Below, one piece after another: positions 45,000-57,494 of a DNA stretch of 64,000 nucleotides. The stretch spans positions 1,550,001 through 1,614,000 of the forward strand of contig JAWRVZ010000076.1 in assembly GCA_037043235.1 (NCBI GenBank). The letters run 5' to 3'. The DNA is from Rhodeus uyekii. Lineage: Eukaryota > Chordata > Actinopteri > Cypriniformes > Acheilognathidae. Each line of letters begins with the position of its first letter. Position 1 is the first letter of the stretch. A program made the position numbers and the translations under genes. The notes beneath the pieces are model-generated. The model made no database searches and had not been told where the DNA came from. It was given only the letters and a program-made list of their open reading frames with translations.

Positions 45000-47900
45000 T
45001 GATAATAAAGATAGTCAAGCCTTTAAATATAATTATATTTATATAGTTATTTGCATTATTATATCTAAAACTCATTGAAATTTAGGGCACAAATGGGTGC
45101 AGCTGAATCAACACAAGGCCACTAATGTGCAGAAATCAGGCCTCATCACGTCCAGGATTTCCACTGACATTCCATGACCCTCTCAGGACTCTCTCGTTAC
45201 ACAGAAGAGGGGGATTCTTCCGTCTGCAGCCAATGGAGAATGTTGTGAAGTGAGAACTACAGTGTGTGTGTGTGGGGTGATTAATGAAGTCACGGCAGGT
45301 GGAGGAAAGGACTCCCATTTAGACGACAAGAGGTCTCTGGCTCTGAAGGGAGATATTCTCGAGTCTTATGATTGTCTGACAGAGAAAACTCTAACAGTTT
45401 AAAATGAGGCACAATCTATCTGATAGAAGTTAAAGAGTTCTGCTGGCCAGCTGTGTGACAAATCACCAATATCTACTGCCTGAATGCATGATTTTGCTAT
45501 ATTGCGTTCCTGCTGGGGCCCTTGAGAATGTTTAGCACGGATGGAAGTGTTTTTCCAGCATGTCAGTGATTTGAAGAACCATATGTGCATACGATTTTTC
45601 ATTCTCTCTACTTCTGCCCTCATCCAAAATGCAACGTGCATACTGATTTACAAACAGAAGCTCTTTAAGCTTGTGCTTTACAGTGCATTTAATTGTGCTC
45701 AATGGGGTGTTACAGTTGAGGACCAATAAAACTACCGTACTATAACGAATAAAACATGCGTTAACAATATATTTACAGAGTAAACTTCACACTTGCAAAC
45801 TGTAACTACAGGGAATTCACACAAATTAATTTCCAACAAATCAGTGGAAAGGCTGTGATGAGGTAAGAATGCAGTAAATGTCAGATGTGTAAATCACACA
45901 ACAAAGTTGGTGTTTCATACAGGTAGCAAAAAAGACAAATGTACGGAGTGACTGTTGCTCGTATTGCTTAAACAAGAACTTATATCATTCAGGGTAGCTT
46001 AAAACCCATCTTAAGACCTATCTCCACCTTAAACTTTTAATTTAGTTCCATAAAATCATAGGTATGTAAAGCATAATTACCCCTTGGCTACCTGCTAGTT
46101 GGTCAGACAAGCTCTATAGACGATCTTAAAGTGGCGGCAGTTAATAAGTGTTTTTGAAAAGCAATTTTGATCCCTGGCTTTTTTTAATCATAAATTAACA
46201 TTTATAATGGTGGTTGGCATATTCCTTTTTTCTTTCGCTTGTAAAAACTCATGCTAGGGAGTTCTGATTGGAAAGGAACTGTTGTGCTCATGAATATCCA
46301 CTTTACTTTTTGATTTCTATATATAAGAGAGAAAGAGATCATAAAGACCAGGTCAAACAGGGTTTCCTGCAATTCTGAGAACATGTGCTGAGATGAGACT
46401 GACAGATGATGTCATTACCCAACAGAGTGATCTGTTTACTGCTGCTTGACAGCATGCTTATATAATCTCTGTTGAGCAGAGAGTTGCTTGCATGCTCTGA
46501 ACAGTCTTATAAAAACACATCAAAATAATATAAGGGTTCCTAAGACAAATGGGTTCAAAATAAGTGAACCAGTATAACTTCCCTTCTGTGTGAGGTTTCT
46601 TGAACAATACAATTAACAGGGAAGAATTGCATGACATCTCTTGCAGCCATTTCCACAGTTAAATGTGCTCCATTGCTGACAAATCAAACAAGTTTGGCTT
46701 TGAACACTAGATTTCACTGTTATAATGAATAATCTTGAATGAAAATCAACAAAAAAAATCACTATTAAGTTTAACCTGAAGGATTTTGGGGATCAAATAG
46801 AGGAGAAAAAAGCAGTGATCCATGGTGACCTTGTGACTTAAAAATTGCTATAATTGAGATTCCTGTACAGTACTGTATAAAGCTCTGCGGTGGCTGTGGA
46901 GTAATTTTGTGCCGTCAGGGAGCAGCTCTACAGCAGAAAGGCTGCCAAAACTAGAAAGCTGGGTCATCACATTGGTTATATAAGCAGGTTCTGCTCTTAA
47001 TGTGTTCTGCACACTCCACTTCTCCAAGACCAGCGTTCACACAGACCAACTGCATTACAATCTTCATATGTCACCTTATGCTCCAACGCACCAAATGCAC
47101 CCCCTACAATTAGTACACAGAGATTTACCTAATGTCTCAAAGCTGAGAGAGGAAGGAAAAAGGTGATGGTGATGTGTAAGCTGCATACAGGTGTACCATA
47201 AGTCAGGCCCCTTTTGGTTTCCTGCTTGGGGCCCCTGAGCATCCAGCAGATGTCTGCTCTTTTCCAGGCTGTCTGTGTCCGGAGCATTTGAGGAACAGTT
47301 GCTCTCTTTAGTGTGAGGTGTAGTTTTAGGGAAAACCCACCAGGGAAATGAATGCACAGACAACACTGACCTTCAACTTATTCAAGTTATTATTCAACTC
47401 CACATATGCTCATATCCTGTGGAAAAATACAGTTTGAGTCCCAGTCTAGTTTGTTAAGATAGAGCCAACAGATTAGTGGTAAGCAACAGTACATTAATAT
47501 AATATCAGTTATGTCACAATTGTCAGTAACACAGTATAAACAGTTCCCATTAACGTTAGCTGACGCATCATCTAACAATACATTTGTTACAGTATTTCCT
47601 TTATTTTTTACATGAATAATCATACATTTTTAATTTGCTGGAACTAGTCTCTAAGTACAATCTGCTTAAGTGAAATCAAAAGAATATGTAAAGATTATTT
47701 TCTCAGATTTTCTTCATGACAAATAATACAGCAAATAATAATTTAATACAGCAAATAACATCTACATAAAAGGAAATCTGGAAAACTAGACTACTGCCAC
47801 CATTCAGCAACTTTAAAGTCAGGATTATAGGTTAGACTGACGGCTGAAGGTCTGAACTCCATAGCTGCTTTTATTGGCCAAGGACCAGGCAGAGGACATC

Positions 47901-50900
47901 TGACTGACATGTAAATTGTTTAAACCAATAACAAGAAAAAACATGCACCAATCACATGCAACCAATCACAGATTGTTTTGTTCAGCATTATGTCTACAAT
48001 CCAAAATCGTATTCTCTGTTGAGTTGATCATTATTTTGAAACATTACTTCACGACCACTAAAAAAGTATGTTCTATATGGTATGAATGTAATCTGGACTA
48101 CATTACTACATTCACCATGTTGTCATTTTCATGTGACCTACCAGCGTCAGTAATGTCCCTTTAAAAATCCTCTCCCATAGCCGTAAAGTGTCCATCATAT
48201 GCAGAATCTCAGTAGGTTATTTGGGTAATAATTGACAACTCATACGAGTACTGTGAATTCTGAGATACTTCTTCTGTCACATACTGTTTTTCACCTACTA
48301 GTAGTATGCAATTTCTATCGCTACGTCCAAAATCGAATACTTCCCTACTATACTGTATATGCAAAAAACAGTATGCCAAAAGAGTATGTCCAAATGCATA
48401 GTATAGAAAGGTTCCTGGATGACCTACTACTTCTGAGATTTTGAAGTGAGCATTCAATGTACACTTTAATATTCCATGAGGCTACGGGAGGATATTCATG
48501 AATGGCAGTGAAGCGACTGTGGCCAGGTCACATGACAGTAACAACATGGCGGATGTAGTATATCCGAATTTCCTTCATACCATTATTCCTTCATATTATA
48601 AAGAGAATAATAGAGTATATCTTTTTAATGGTTGCAAAGTAAATTCTAATTCAATTGTAGTTCCTACTCAGATAGTTTGGATGCAGCAAATGTTCTTACA
48701 ATAACAGACCAATGTGAAAAACTCTTGGACATATCTTAAATGGCATGAACTTCACACACTTTTAAAATTCCAGCGTTTAGTTGATCATGATAAGTGCTCA
48801 TTGTCACAGCTGTAAACACAACAGCTTTCTTCTTCCATAACAGGGTTTGGCATCACAGCTGTTTTTGTTTCCAGGCGGACCATTTCAGATCGTGACACAC
48901 ATGTCTCCTAGAAATCCTGGAGAATTCAACCAGATTCAATCCAGGTGACGACTTAGAAACTCTCAGACATTCAGCCAACAGTCCATGGGACAACATCTGA
49001 AGTTGAGACTATGTACATATATACAGAAGTCAAATGACTGAACTTCGGCTTTGAAGTAATCAAAAACACTCTTCTATTTGACTGGGGATCTTAACAAAAC
49101 TTCTAATGGTAAACTCTGCATGGTTTTATTAATAAGCAAATACTTGGCAGTCAGCGATGAGAGCCAAACAACAGCACTTGGCGATTAGCAGCGCAGCCAG
49201 GAAAAGCTTACAGTACATTCGTTCTCTCATTGTAGTTTATTTAGCAAACATTGGAGATGGATTGGAATGGAAGTGGCAGCTTGGGTTCGATTGAGACTTT
49301 AGTTCTAAATATAAGCGCGTTTGTTTCATTGAGCCGGCCCTAGCTGACGTCTCAGCGTTCCGAGAAGTCTCAGCGCATGGAAAGTCAGAGCGGCCCAGAG
49401 CACCAGTCGGCCAACTTTCCAGAGCATCCATTAAAAACTGCTCTTTCAAAGGTGGCTTTTCCACACATTGGTGCAAAGAAAGAAATGAAAATATGAACTT
49501 AACTCAAGCAGTTTGTTCACGGAACAACAGATGACATGCAGCATTGAGCATCTCTCATTCATTCACATCCCGACTGGAGCAGACTTGTTTGGCCATCTCT
49601 CGGGGTTTCCAGAGCTAGCATTAGCGCTGCTGGCACAGGACCCCCAGAAATCTGACATTTGCAATCTGTCATATTTGCTCATGGAACCACAGATGTTTTT
49701 GAGCAAATCACCTGAGCTGCCATGTGACCAATCACTCTGAAGCAGCATGAAAATGACATCATGACCATGTTAACTAATGGACGTCAGTATGTCAGGTGGT
49801 TTCAACAATTTCACTGATTATAGAATCTGACCCTCCTTGAATGATGTGTTTCAATGGACTCAATACAACACTCCAATGCAATCACACAAGTGACAGACTT
49901 ACATTAAAAGTATTTTGCATTTAGAAAAAAAAAATGAATGTGGGTTTGAAGTCAAAGCAAGAAAATATATGTCATGGATTTCATGTAATTTTCCATTCAA
50001 CACTCTTTAAAGCAGATCCAATGTGGCCAGACAGCAGCTAAATGTCATTCGGCTAGTTAATGCAAATAGTTCAGGCATGAAACTCAAACGCTGAATGGTT
50101 CTTTCAACGCCGCAGTACCAGCAATCACAAGTCCAAATCAGCATAACTACTGTATGTTTAATACCCATTCCTGCTATCAGCACACTGCATTGTAGGGGAA
50201 TTACAGTTAAGACCCGAGGACCAGATATGTTGAATGAAGACCAGGAGTCAGAAGTGCAGTCAATAAAAGAAATTTTAGAGTTAAAAAAAAAATTTGGAGT
50301 TCGTAGACCGCCCCACTTACAATAACATTGTTACAGCTATTATACTCTAAGGGTACTAACTACGTTAATGATGATGGTTAAATTTTTCTGATTGGCTAAG
50401 AAAAAAAGACAAACAAAACTAGTAATTTTCCACACTATGGAAAAATACTGCAAAGCAAAGAAAGGCTTTAAGTAATAATTGGTTACATAGGTCAGTGGTC
50501 CCCAACCCCCAGTCGAATTCGCTTCACTTTCTTTCAGCAGTCTGTCAATTGTTTTATTTTTTATTATCCACTACGAGAGTTGTCGTGACTAAACTATCCA
50601 TATTTTGCAAAGTCTTTACTTTGCACAAGTGTCACAATATCAGTAAAACCCTAAAGTTTGTGAATCAACAAATTGCTAACATCCTACTAACATGAGTTTC
50701 AGAGTTCCATTCTGGATATTAAAGCCCAACATGTGCTGTGATTCGTGTTCCAGCAACTGCCGCCCACTGTACCGCAAAATTGAGAAAAACAACACCTAAC
50801 AAACAGGTGCAGCCACGGCAATGGAAAAATTGACATTTAATCATTTAATATAGCTTAATTTCCACAGTCTGACAAAAAAAAAAAGAATTAGACGCTAACA

Positions 50901-51045
50901 AGCATTACAGCTGTCACATAGACTGTGAAATAATGAGGTAACTTGATGTATTGCCCAACATAAAGAGTGTGAAAGTGGAAAAATTCAAATCATTCCTGTC
51001 GTATATGAAAATAACTTTATTGTAAAGTAAATATTATAAATCAAA
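45000..51045. other. 6-kb intergenic region without a recognised gene
   Basis: I looked for ATF6 exons (expected between OLFML2B and DUSP12 by human order) and found none. A fish DNA-transposon-like segment with GTCCAAAATCGAATACTTCC and ACTAGTAGTATGCAATTTC lies near 48280-48420. The rest is unassigned. Short exons without domains could be missed. Confidence 0.5.
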
Positions 51046-51069
51046 TGTACACTACCGTTCATACGTTTG

Positions 51070-51382
51070 TGTAAGGCACCGGGTGCAGGGGTGTGTTGTA
51101 GAACACGCCAGGAGAAGCGGATACAAACAAAAAACACTTTATTTATAAAACTGGAAAACAAAAGGCACTCGAGGGTGCAAACTTAGACCTCGGAGGGAGA
51201 AACTCAGAACAACCACGAACACCACCAAACATTGACAATCACTGAAAAAGACATGATAAAATAGGAGGATTAAATACATGAGGAAATTACAAACAGGTGG
51301 CGAACTAAATGGGTAATTAAACTAAGACATCTACGCGAACACATGAGGGACAAAACAGGAGGATCATGACTAGACTGTGACA
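51070..51382 (-). repeat. 3' LTR of the second Pro-rich element
   Basis: On the minus strand it begins TGTCACAGTCTAGTC and ends GGTGCCTTACA, with AATAAAG as a polyadenylation signal. TCAGTGATT (51237-51245) follows a TATTTTAT box by about 20 bp and is complementary to the first bases of the internal region. Confidence 0.8.
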
Positions 51383-51499
51383 GTAGCTCCCCCTCCCGGA
51401 AGGCGCGACCTCGCGCCAAAACTGGTCAACAGCGGAGGGAGGGAGGGGGACCAGGGGGAGGACAGGACAAGGAACGATAAACTAGAGTCCATAAATAAA

Positions 51500-52726
51500 T
51501 TACAAGGTCCAGGGGGGAACAGGCGGGATCAGGGGCCAGGCAGAGGGAGGTGGCCAGGGAGGCTCAGGTGGGACAGGGGGCCCGGCAACCAAGTCAGTCC
51601 ACGGAGACACCGATGGGCCGAGGACCCCGATTGATGCCGCTGGCTCCGGAGGCCGAGAAGGAGCTGGAACGACGAGCCTCCGAAGGACCAGCGGCAGGCC
51701 CGAGGACTGACTCGGAGGCGGAGGGACTGAGGACAAAGGGAGGCCCGGAGGGAGGGGGGAGCCAGCCGGAGCCGCAGGTGGAGGCCAGGCAACAACCGAC
51801 CAAGGGACGACCGGAGGGACGAGGGAACCCGCAGGAGAGGGAAGGCTGAGGGATGCTGGTGGGACTGAGGAAGTGAGGAGTGGAAGTGACGCCGATGCGT
51901 CGACGGGCCGAGGTGGAATGAGGGGCACCGAGGTCGGAGGTGGAACCTCAATGCCCCACGATGCCGGTGTTCCGCCGACGCATGGCAGCTCCCCGGTGTT
52001 GAGGGGAGCTAGAGTGTGGGTGCGGGACACAGGAGGAGATGGGGCAGAGTGCAGACATGGTAGAGGTGGTGGGAGAGGGAGGCTGGGTGGGAGTTCTGGT
52101 GGCTCGGGTTCAGGGAGGTCTGGGAGGTCGGGGGGGTCAGGAAGGAGCCAGAATATAGTGAATATAGGGAGTTTGGGCTGGGGCAAACACAGTTCATGGG
52201 CGGCCTGGGGCAAAAACAGTTCATGGGCGGCCTGGGGCAAACAGAGTACAACACCGGCCGTCGGGGCGGCCGGCGGAAAACACAGTTCATGGGCGGCCGG
52301 CGGAAAACACAGTTCATCGCGGGCGGCCGGCGGAAGGTCTAGGAGGTCTGGGTGGTCTAGGAGGTCTGGTTGGTCTAGGAGGTCTGGGTGCGCCGGCGGA
52401 GGCGCGGGAACTGGCGCTGACGGGCGTCGAGGCGCGGGAACTGGCGCTGATGGGCGTCGAGGCACGGGAACTGGCGCTGACGGGCGTCGAGGCGCGGGAA
52501 CTGGCGCTGACGGGCGTCGAGGCGCGGGAACTGGCGCTGGAGCAGGCCTTTTCTGGAGAGCAACGGGCGCAGCAGTGGGTAGCGGAGCTGTGGGCGCGCA
52601 CGCAGCTCGACCAGCGAGACGGACTGGTCCGAGCTGCATTCCGGCGGGCGCAGAGTCATCCTCCCACATAGTGGGCTTTGCGGCAGAGTGGCGTGCTTCT
52701 GCTGCAGGAGAGGTGGCGAATTCCAT
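51500..52726 (-). CDS. Proline-rich ORF of the second LTR element (408 aa)
   Basis: It starts MEFATSPAAEARHS, close to the internal 5' end, and stops about 115 bp before the purine tract. It contains about five copies of a ten-residue repeat (APVPAPRRPS), a repeated AAHELCFPP or AAHELCLPQ motif and long Pro/Leu-rich stretches. It lacks any retroviral-type catalytic or zinc motif. It occupies the same place in its element as the Pro/Ser-rich ORF at 34681, with no clear sequence similarity beyond composition. Other frames on both strands are also open because of the GC-rich composition, so translation is only inferred. Confidence 0.5.
   Translation of the reverse strand: MEFATSPAAEARHSAAKPTMWEDDSAPAGMQLGPVRLAGRAACAPTAPLPTAAPVALQKRPAPAPVPAPRRPSAPVPAPRRPSAPVPVPRRPSAPVPAPRRPSAPVPAPPPAHPDLLDQPDLLDHPDLLDLPPAARDELCFPPAAHELCFPPAAPTAGVVLCLPQAAHELFLPQAAHELCLPQPKLPIFTIFWLLPDPPDLPDLPEPEPPELPPSLPLPPPLPCLHSAPSPPVSRTHTLAPLNTGELPCVGGTPASWGIEVPPPTSVPLIPPRPVDASASLPLLTSSVPPASLSLPSPAGSLVPPVVPWSVVAWPPPAAPAGSPLPPGLPLSSVPPPPSQSSGLPLVLRRLVVPAPSRPPEPAASIGVLGPSVSPWTDLVAGPPVPPEPPWPPPSAWPLIPPVPPWTL
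52395..52545 (-). repeat. 30-bp tandem repeat in the Pro-rich ORF
   Basis: About five units containing GGCGCGGGAACTGGCGCTGA and CGGGCGTCGA (plus strand), with single-base variants between units. Confidence 0.93.
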
Positions 52727-53055
52727 AACAGCGTGCTTGTCTTATGGGCGACAAAAAACCCGGTCAGTGATTTGGGGTCGGTAAGCTGTATAATTTTAAA
52801 ACAAGTCTCTTATGCTCACCAAGGTTGCATTTACTTGATCAAAAACAGTACTATTTTGAAATATTATTAAAACAGTTATTTAAAATAAATATGAATGCAT
52901 TTTAAAATGTCATTTATTCCTGTTATGTCAAAGCTGAATGTTCAGCATCATTATTACATTCTTCAGAGTCACATGACACTTCAGAAATCATTCAACATGT
53001 TGATTTGTTGCTCAAAAACATTTATTTTTATTATCAGTGTCGATAAATAGAATAT

Positions 53056-56000
53056 ACAGACCTCAAGCGAGTCAAATCAGCATACAAGTATGACTATGGA
53101 GGGAACTCTGAGAGGGGTTTCTCTCAACAAAGGAAAGGGAAATGGAAAACCCAGAGTGGAGAGATTACATAACACTTCAGGAGGGGAGGACAAATTTCTG
53201 GTGCTCCACTTTATTCGTATGCTTTTGTGCAGAGGAGAAAAAGAAAAGTACTTGAACATTCAATTCTGTCTAAGTATTGGTCTATAGAAGCATCCTTAAT
53301 TCATATGACTGGCGCTTCGGTGGTAAACATTGTCCTTGTCCATCTAATCACTCATAAACACATCAAGAAAAAACACAAGAGAATGTCCTCATTGTCCCCA
53401 TGCAGCAGAAACCCCTCAGTCAGCTCATCTTCAGACCTGATCTAGAGTCAGTTGGTGTAGGCCATCTAATAGCTTTGGCTTTAAAGCAGTTTAGGTTCCA
53501 ACCACAATGTTGTATTTGGTTTCCAAAGAAACCTTTTAAAATCTGGGAGCACGGCCATCTGTGAGGTCCATAGGAAAAAAAAAACTTTTCTGGAATTGGA
53601 ATAAAGGACTGATATGTATGAGGAAAAACCCTGAGCGATCATGCTCAGCAAAAAAACGACCCGCTGTCAATATGGCAAAGATGTAGAAGGGAACCTTTTT
53701 CTTCCGCTGATGCTTCTGTAAACACGGAGATTAACAAAACTAAAGAATCTATGCTGTCCAAATCATAATTGCATCTTCAATGCTAATTTGAGGTTGCACA
53801 AGATTGTGGATCTATTGTTTCTTCTGCGTTCTGAACGTTTACTGGAGCAAAACTTCTTAAAGAACCAATCCTCAATTGAACACACTTTGCAAAACCTCAC
53901 ACAAAGAGTGTCTGAGGCTCTGCAATGACCTGAAATGACCAATGACACAAGATCATTTGTACAGGATGTCTTAGCCATTTAAACAAATGCCAGATAGCTC
54001 AAATATTTAGACATAACTGCACTTTAAAAGGAAACAGTTTAAAAGACCACCCTAAAGAACTCCTTTTTACACATGAATTCAGAATGGTTTGATAACGGAA
54101 TACAATTTTAATATGCTGTAGTAGCACAAAAAACAATTAAACTAATTGAAATGTTATGGCCACAGAGCCTAAATTTGTTTCAGAAGGAAATTATTTCTTT
54201 AGAAAAGAGATTGAAATTAAGGGATTTCAAACCTCCACTGGGTTTCAAAGACTAAGATGCTGTAAATTTCAGGAGTACGGGGGATCTGAGAGCTTTTCCA
54301 CCCACCGCATCCTCCATTAAAGATCAAACAGTCCTTAAGAAAAACTGTGGACAAGACAATTAGATTATACTATAATGAGCTAAGTAAACAAATCCAGTAC
54401 CAAAGACAAAAATATGCAAAGCCTTATGGTTGCCTCATTGAAGTTGAGATTTTATTTATAGTGCACCTTTCTCAGACTAAGAGCACAACAAAATTGCAAA
54501 ACAACAAAGAAAAACCTTAAGAAACTACACAATAAGAAATCATAAATTTAAAACAATTCCAAGAGATAGCATTCCTAACAGATGTAGGTAATGAATTCCA
54601 CAACTTAGGGGCACTGTAGGAAAGGCCCTCCTGGCCATAGATTTTAGTTTACAGCGAGGTTGATACAGAGTGAGAGAGACAGCGGAGCGGAGGGAACGAG
54701 AAGGAATAGATGGAATAACCAAATCAAAAATCACCAACCCATGTACTGCCTTGTAAGTTAAAATCAGAATTTTAAAATCAATACATGATTTTAAAATATT
54801 TGCCTACATAAAAACCACATATACACAAAAAATAAGAAATTAATTATTTACCAAGGATAAATTAAGCTGAAAAAACATAAATGTGAGACAAAAAAATGTG
54901 GTTCTTTCTGGCCTGTGATACAACTGTATAGCATAACAGTTCTTATGTTTAAAAAGAAAGCAGCTTCTCATTGCATATAATGCTAAAGATAGAGGCGTTG
55001 GGTCAACTATAAAAAAAGTGATTTGATTAAATTTTCTACAGCTGCTGTATGGCCACTTACATTATGTGTCTGTGGATGAAAGAGTTATGTATCAGTGCTG
55101 TGACATCTTAAAAGGGAGCATTTGGAGATGTGGCAAGAAATCAATTAAAACTAATCCAAGGTTGTTTCAGTTAAGACCGAGTCAATTATGTAGACATGGC
55201 ATGCTTTTGATTCAGACTGCAAAGGATAGCGGGCTCTGGACACATGGACATAATTAAATGTGCTAGACATATCTGAGAATCAGCTCCCCTCTTCTCTAGT
55301 TCAGCTGGGAAATCTGATTTAAAAGTCAACATCAAATTTTTAACGTTAAAGGAATAAACTGCTAATTCAAAATGCAAGTTTGGCTGAAAAGAATTATTCA
55401 ACCAAAACTAAAAATTCTGTAATTTACTCACATTTATTCATTTAGCTGATGCTTTTATCCAAAGCGACTTACATCTTGAGAAATACTTAAAGCAATTTGT
55501 CATGAAGAGGCAAAAGCATACAAGAATTGCTCACAATACAAAGTTTCAGACGGTGCTTGGAGCAGTAGAAGCCAGAAAGTGGATGGACTATAAGGAAATT
55601 GAAACAATAGGATTTTTAATGATATGACAAATGATAAAACAACATACATACAACATAACTACGTTACAATATTGGTAACATGCATATGGCATTTTATTTT
55701 AAGGCATTACATTTTCAAGTTAAATTATCATTTTGAAAATGCTAACAACAACAACAAAAATTGTTGTATTTTAAACCAGTTTAAAAAGAGTCTTAACACT
55801 GTTAAACAGAGTAATGAAAGCAAACTACACTTCAGTCTTACACACCCAACCAATACAATTTACTAACCCGAACCCTTCCATTTGTAAGAACAGCATATTT
55901 TCTCAGTTCTAGATGTATGGCATGTCTGTAAAAACAGTTATTTACACTCTTGAAAGGAAAGAATAAACAAAAACGCTGTACTTTAGGCCAAATTGCTACT

Positions 56001-57059
56001 ATTGAAAAGGTCAAGACTGTCACACAAAACTGCTTGATTACAGCTTAAGTGCGTCGCTGAACCAATCAAATGTCTAGCTTTTCCACACCTCCATCTCAAT
56101 TTTAACCAAGACCGTGACTGCAACATCAATAAGAAGTGGGTTGACCAAGTGCTCTTTCCTGGTTTCTCTTTTGCATGCGATCTATATTTAGCATTAAATT
56201 TACATGTTCTTGGGAATGCAAAAAACAACTGCACATATTAGGTTAGTGAATATCATTTTGAGGATGTCATCTCTCAAATGATGTCATCTCTCATGCGCAA
56301 ATACACAGCAGGCGATTCTTCACACTTCACAGAGAGAGTTCAGGTCATTACACAGAGGATATGACCCTCATAAACACAACAGGATCTCACAACTCAATGC
56401 CATAACCACCCACAGAGAAATGCAGACTCTCTCAATAAACATCATACAAACATCTATGAGCCGGGGTTAAGAGGAAACGACATGCTCATGAAGCTGAATT
56501 AGTGCAAGCTTTCATACTAATGCAATGTATATGTTGTCAAGTTCTGTGTGATACACACACATAACAAAAAAATCATATTATTTCTGATTTTGTGAGATTT
56601 TATGACTTTGTACAGAAGCTAAGTTTATTATACCATTCTCTAATACATCTAAAATTTCTCTCCCAAGTCAAAGTGTCTCACATTTCCGTAAAAAGCTGAT
56701 CATCTGCCATCTATAGAGGTGTAGCCAAGAACTCTTTTGTTCTTATTCTCCACTATTTTGACTCGAAATCACTGGAAATACAGGCCAATCTGTCTGCACA
56801 GTATTAGTTATTTGTCGCCACCTACTGGACAAAAAACACATTTTGCAAATACACATTCGATTTTTTTTATTTATAAATGCAAAAGGTCATCCAAATAATA
56901 AAATTAATTCTGAATATACAGTATATCACGAATCAATTTTTAAGAAATTTGTACTTTACTCACAAAGGAATAAAAATAATTTAATTTATAAAAAAAGCAA
57001 ATGTTTTGAACTTCCTGTTAAATCAAATAATTTATTTGATTCCTCATGATTTCCACAAA
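53056..57059. other. Intergenic with repeat fragments, no gene
   Basis: A fish non-LTR-type repeat lies near 54440-54790 (TTTATTTATAGTGCACCTTT, ATGAATTCCACAACTTAGGG, ACTGCCTTGTAAGTTAAAAT). A reverse L2/SINE tail is at 55435-55490 (GCTTTTATCCAAAGCGACTT). The rest has no feature I can support. Confidence 0.55.
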
Positions 57060-57372
57060 AAAATATTAAGCAGGACAACTGTTTTCAACATTGATAATAA
57101 TAATAGTTTCTTGAACAGCAAATCAGCATATTAGAATGATTTCTGAAGGATCATGTGACACTGAAGACTGGAGAGTCGTAATGCTGAAACTTCAGCTTTT
57201 CCATCACAGGATTACATTTTTAAATAAACTCAAATAGAAAAAAAAAGTTATTTTAAATTGTAACAATTCACAATATATTTCTGTTTTACTGTACTATTTA
57301 TCAAATAAATGCAGCCTTGGTGAGCATTTTTTTTTTTTTAATCCCTAAACATTTGAATGGTAGTGTAGATGA
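57060..57372. repeat. Cyprinid MITE, uninterrupted copy
   Basis: Reverse orientation of the family at 51048. It has GATCATGTGACACTGAAGAC, AATGCAGCCTTGGTGAGC and the end TTTGAATGGTAGTGTAG. It serves as the reference for the interrupted copy. Confidence 0.75.
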
Positions 57373-57494
57373 AATTTATCAAAACTTTTAAGCAAAGCAC
57401 ATGGCCTGGTATTACTGAAATATGTTTTATGCATTATTTCAACTTAAAACACTAACAAAGGTTTGAGCATACAATACAGATCTTTATTTGTGGG

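Larger units (their letters stand above)
51070..52770 (-). mobile_element. Second Pro-rich LTR element, lacking its 5' LTR
   Basis: On the minus strand: an internal region from 52770, an ORF, a purine tract GGGAGGGGGAGC, then a 3' LTR (51070-51382). The insertion is flanked by TTTG (51066-51069, 52771-52774) within a MITE. No 5' LTR precedes the ORF: the element begins at what should be the primer-binding site. It shares architecture with the element at 34377 but has a different LTR and ORF. Confidence 0.8.
51048..53055. mobile_element. Abundant cyprinid MITE, split by a Pro-rich LTR element
   Basis: Left piece 51048-51069 reads ACTACCGTTCATACGTTTG. The right piece from 52771 reads TTTGGGGTCGGTAAGC, TGCTCACCAAGGTTGCATTT, TTCAGCATCATTATTAC and CACATGACACTTCAG. 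An uninterrupted reverse copy at 57060-57372 shows these words adjacent, proving the interruption. Confidence 0.8.

Noticed and set aside
49237..49740. Frames of 75-79 codons on both strands
   Set aside because: No similarity to ATF6 or any family I recognise, and no convincing exon borders.
51550..52784. Gly-rich plus-strand frames opposite the proline-rich ORF
   Set aside because: They are antisense of the ORF that fits the element's orientation (purine tract and LTR on the minus strand).
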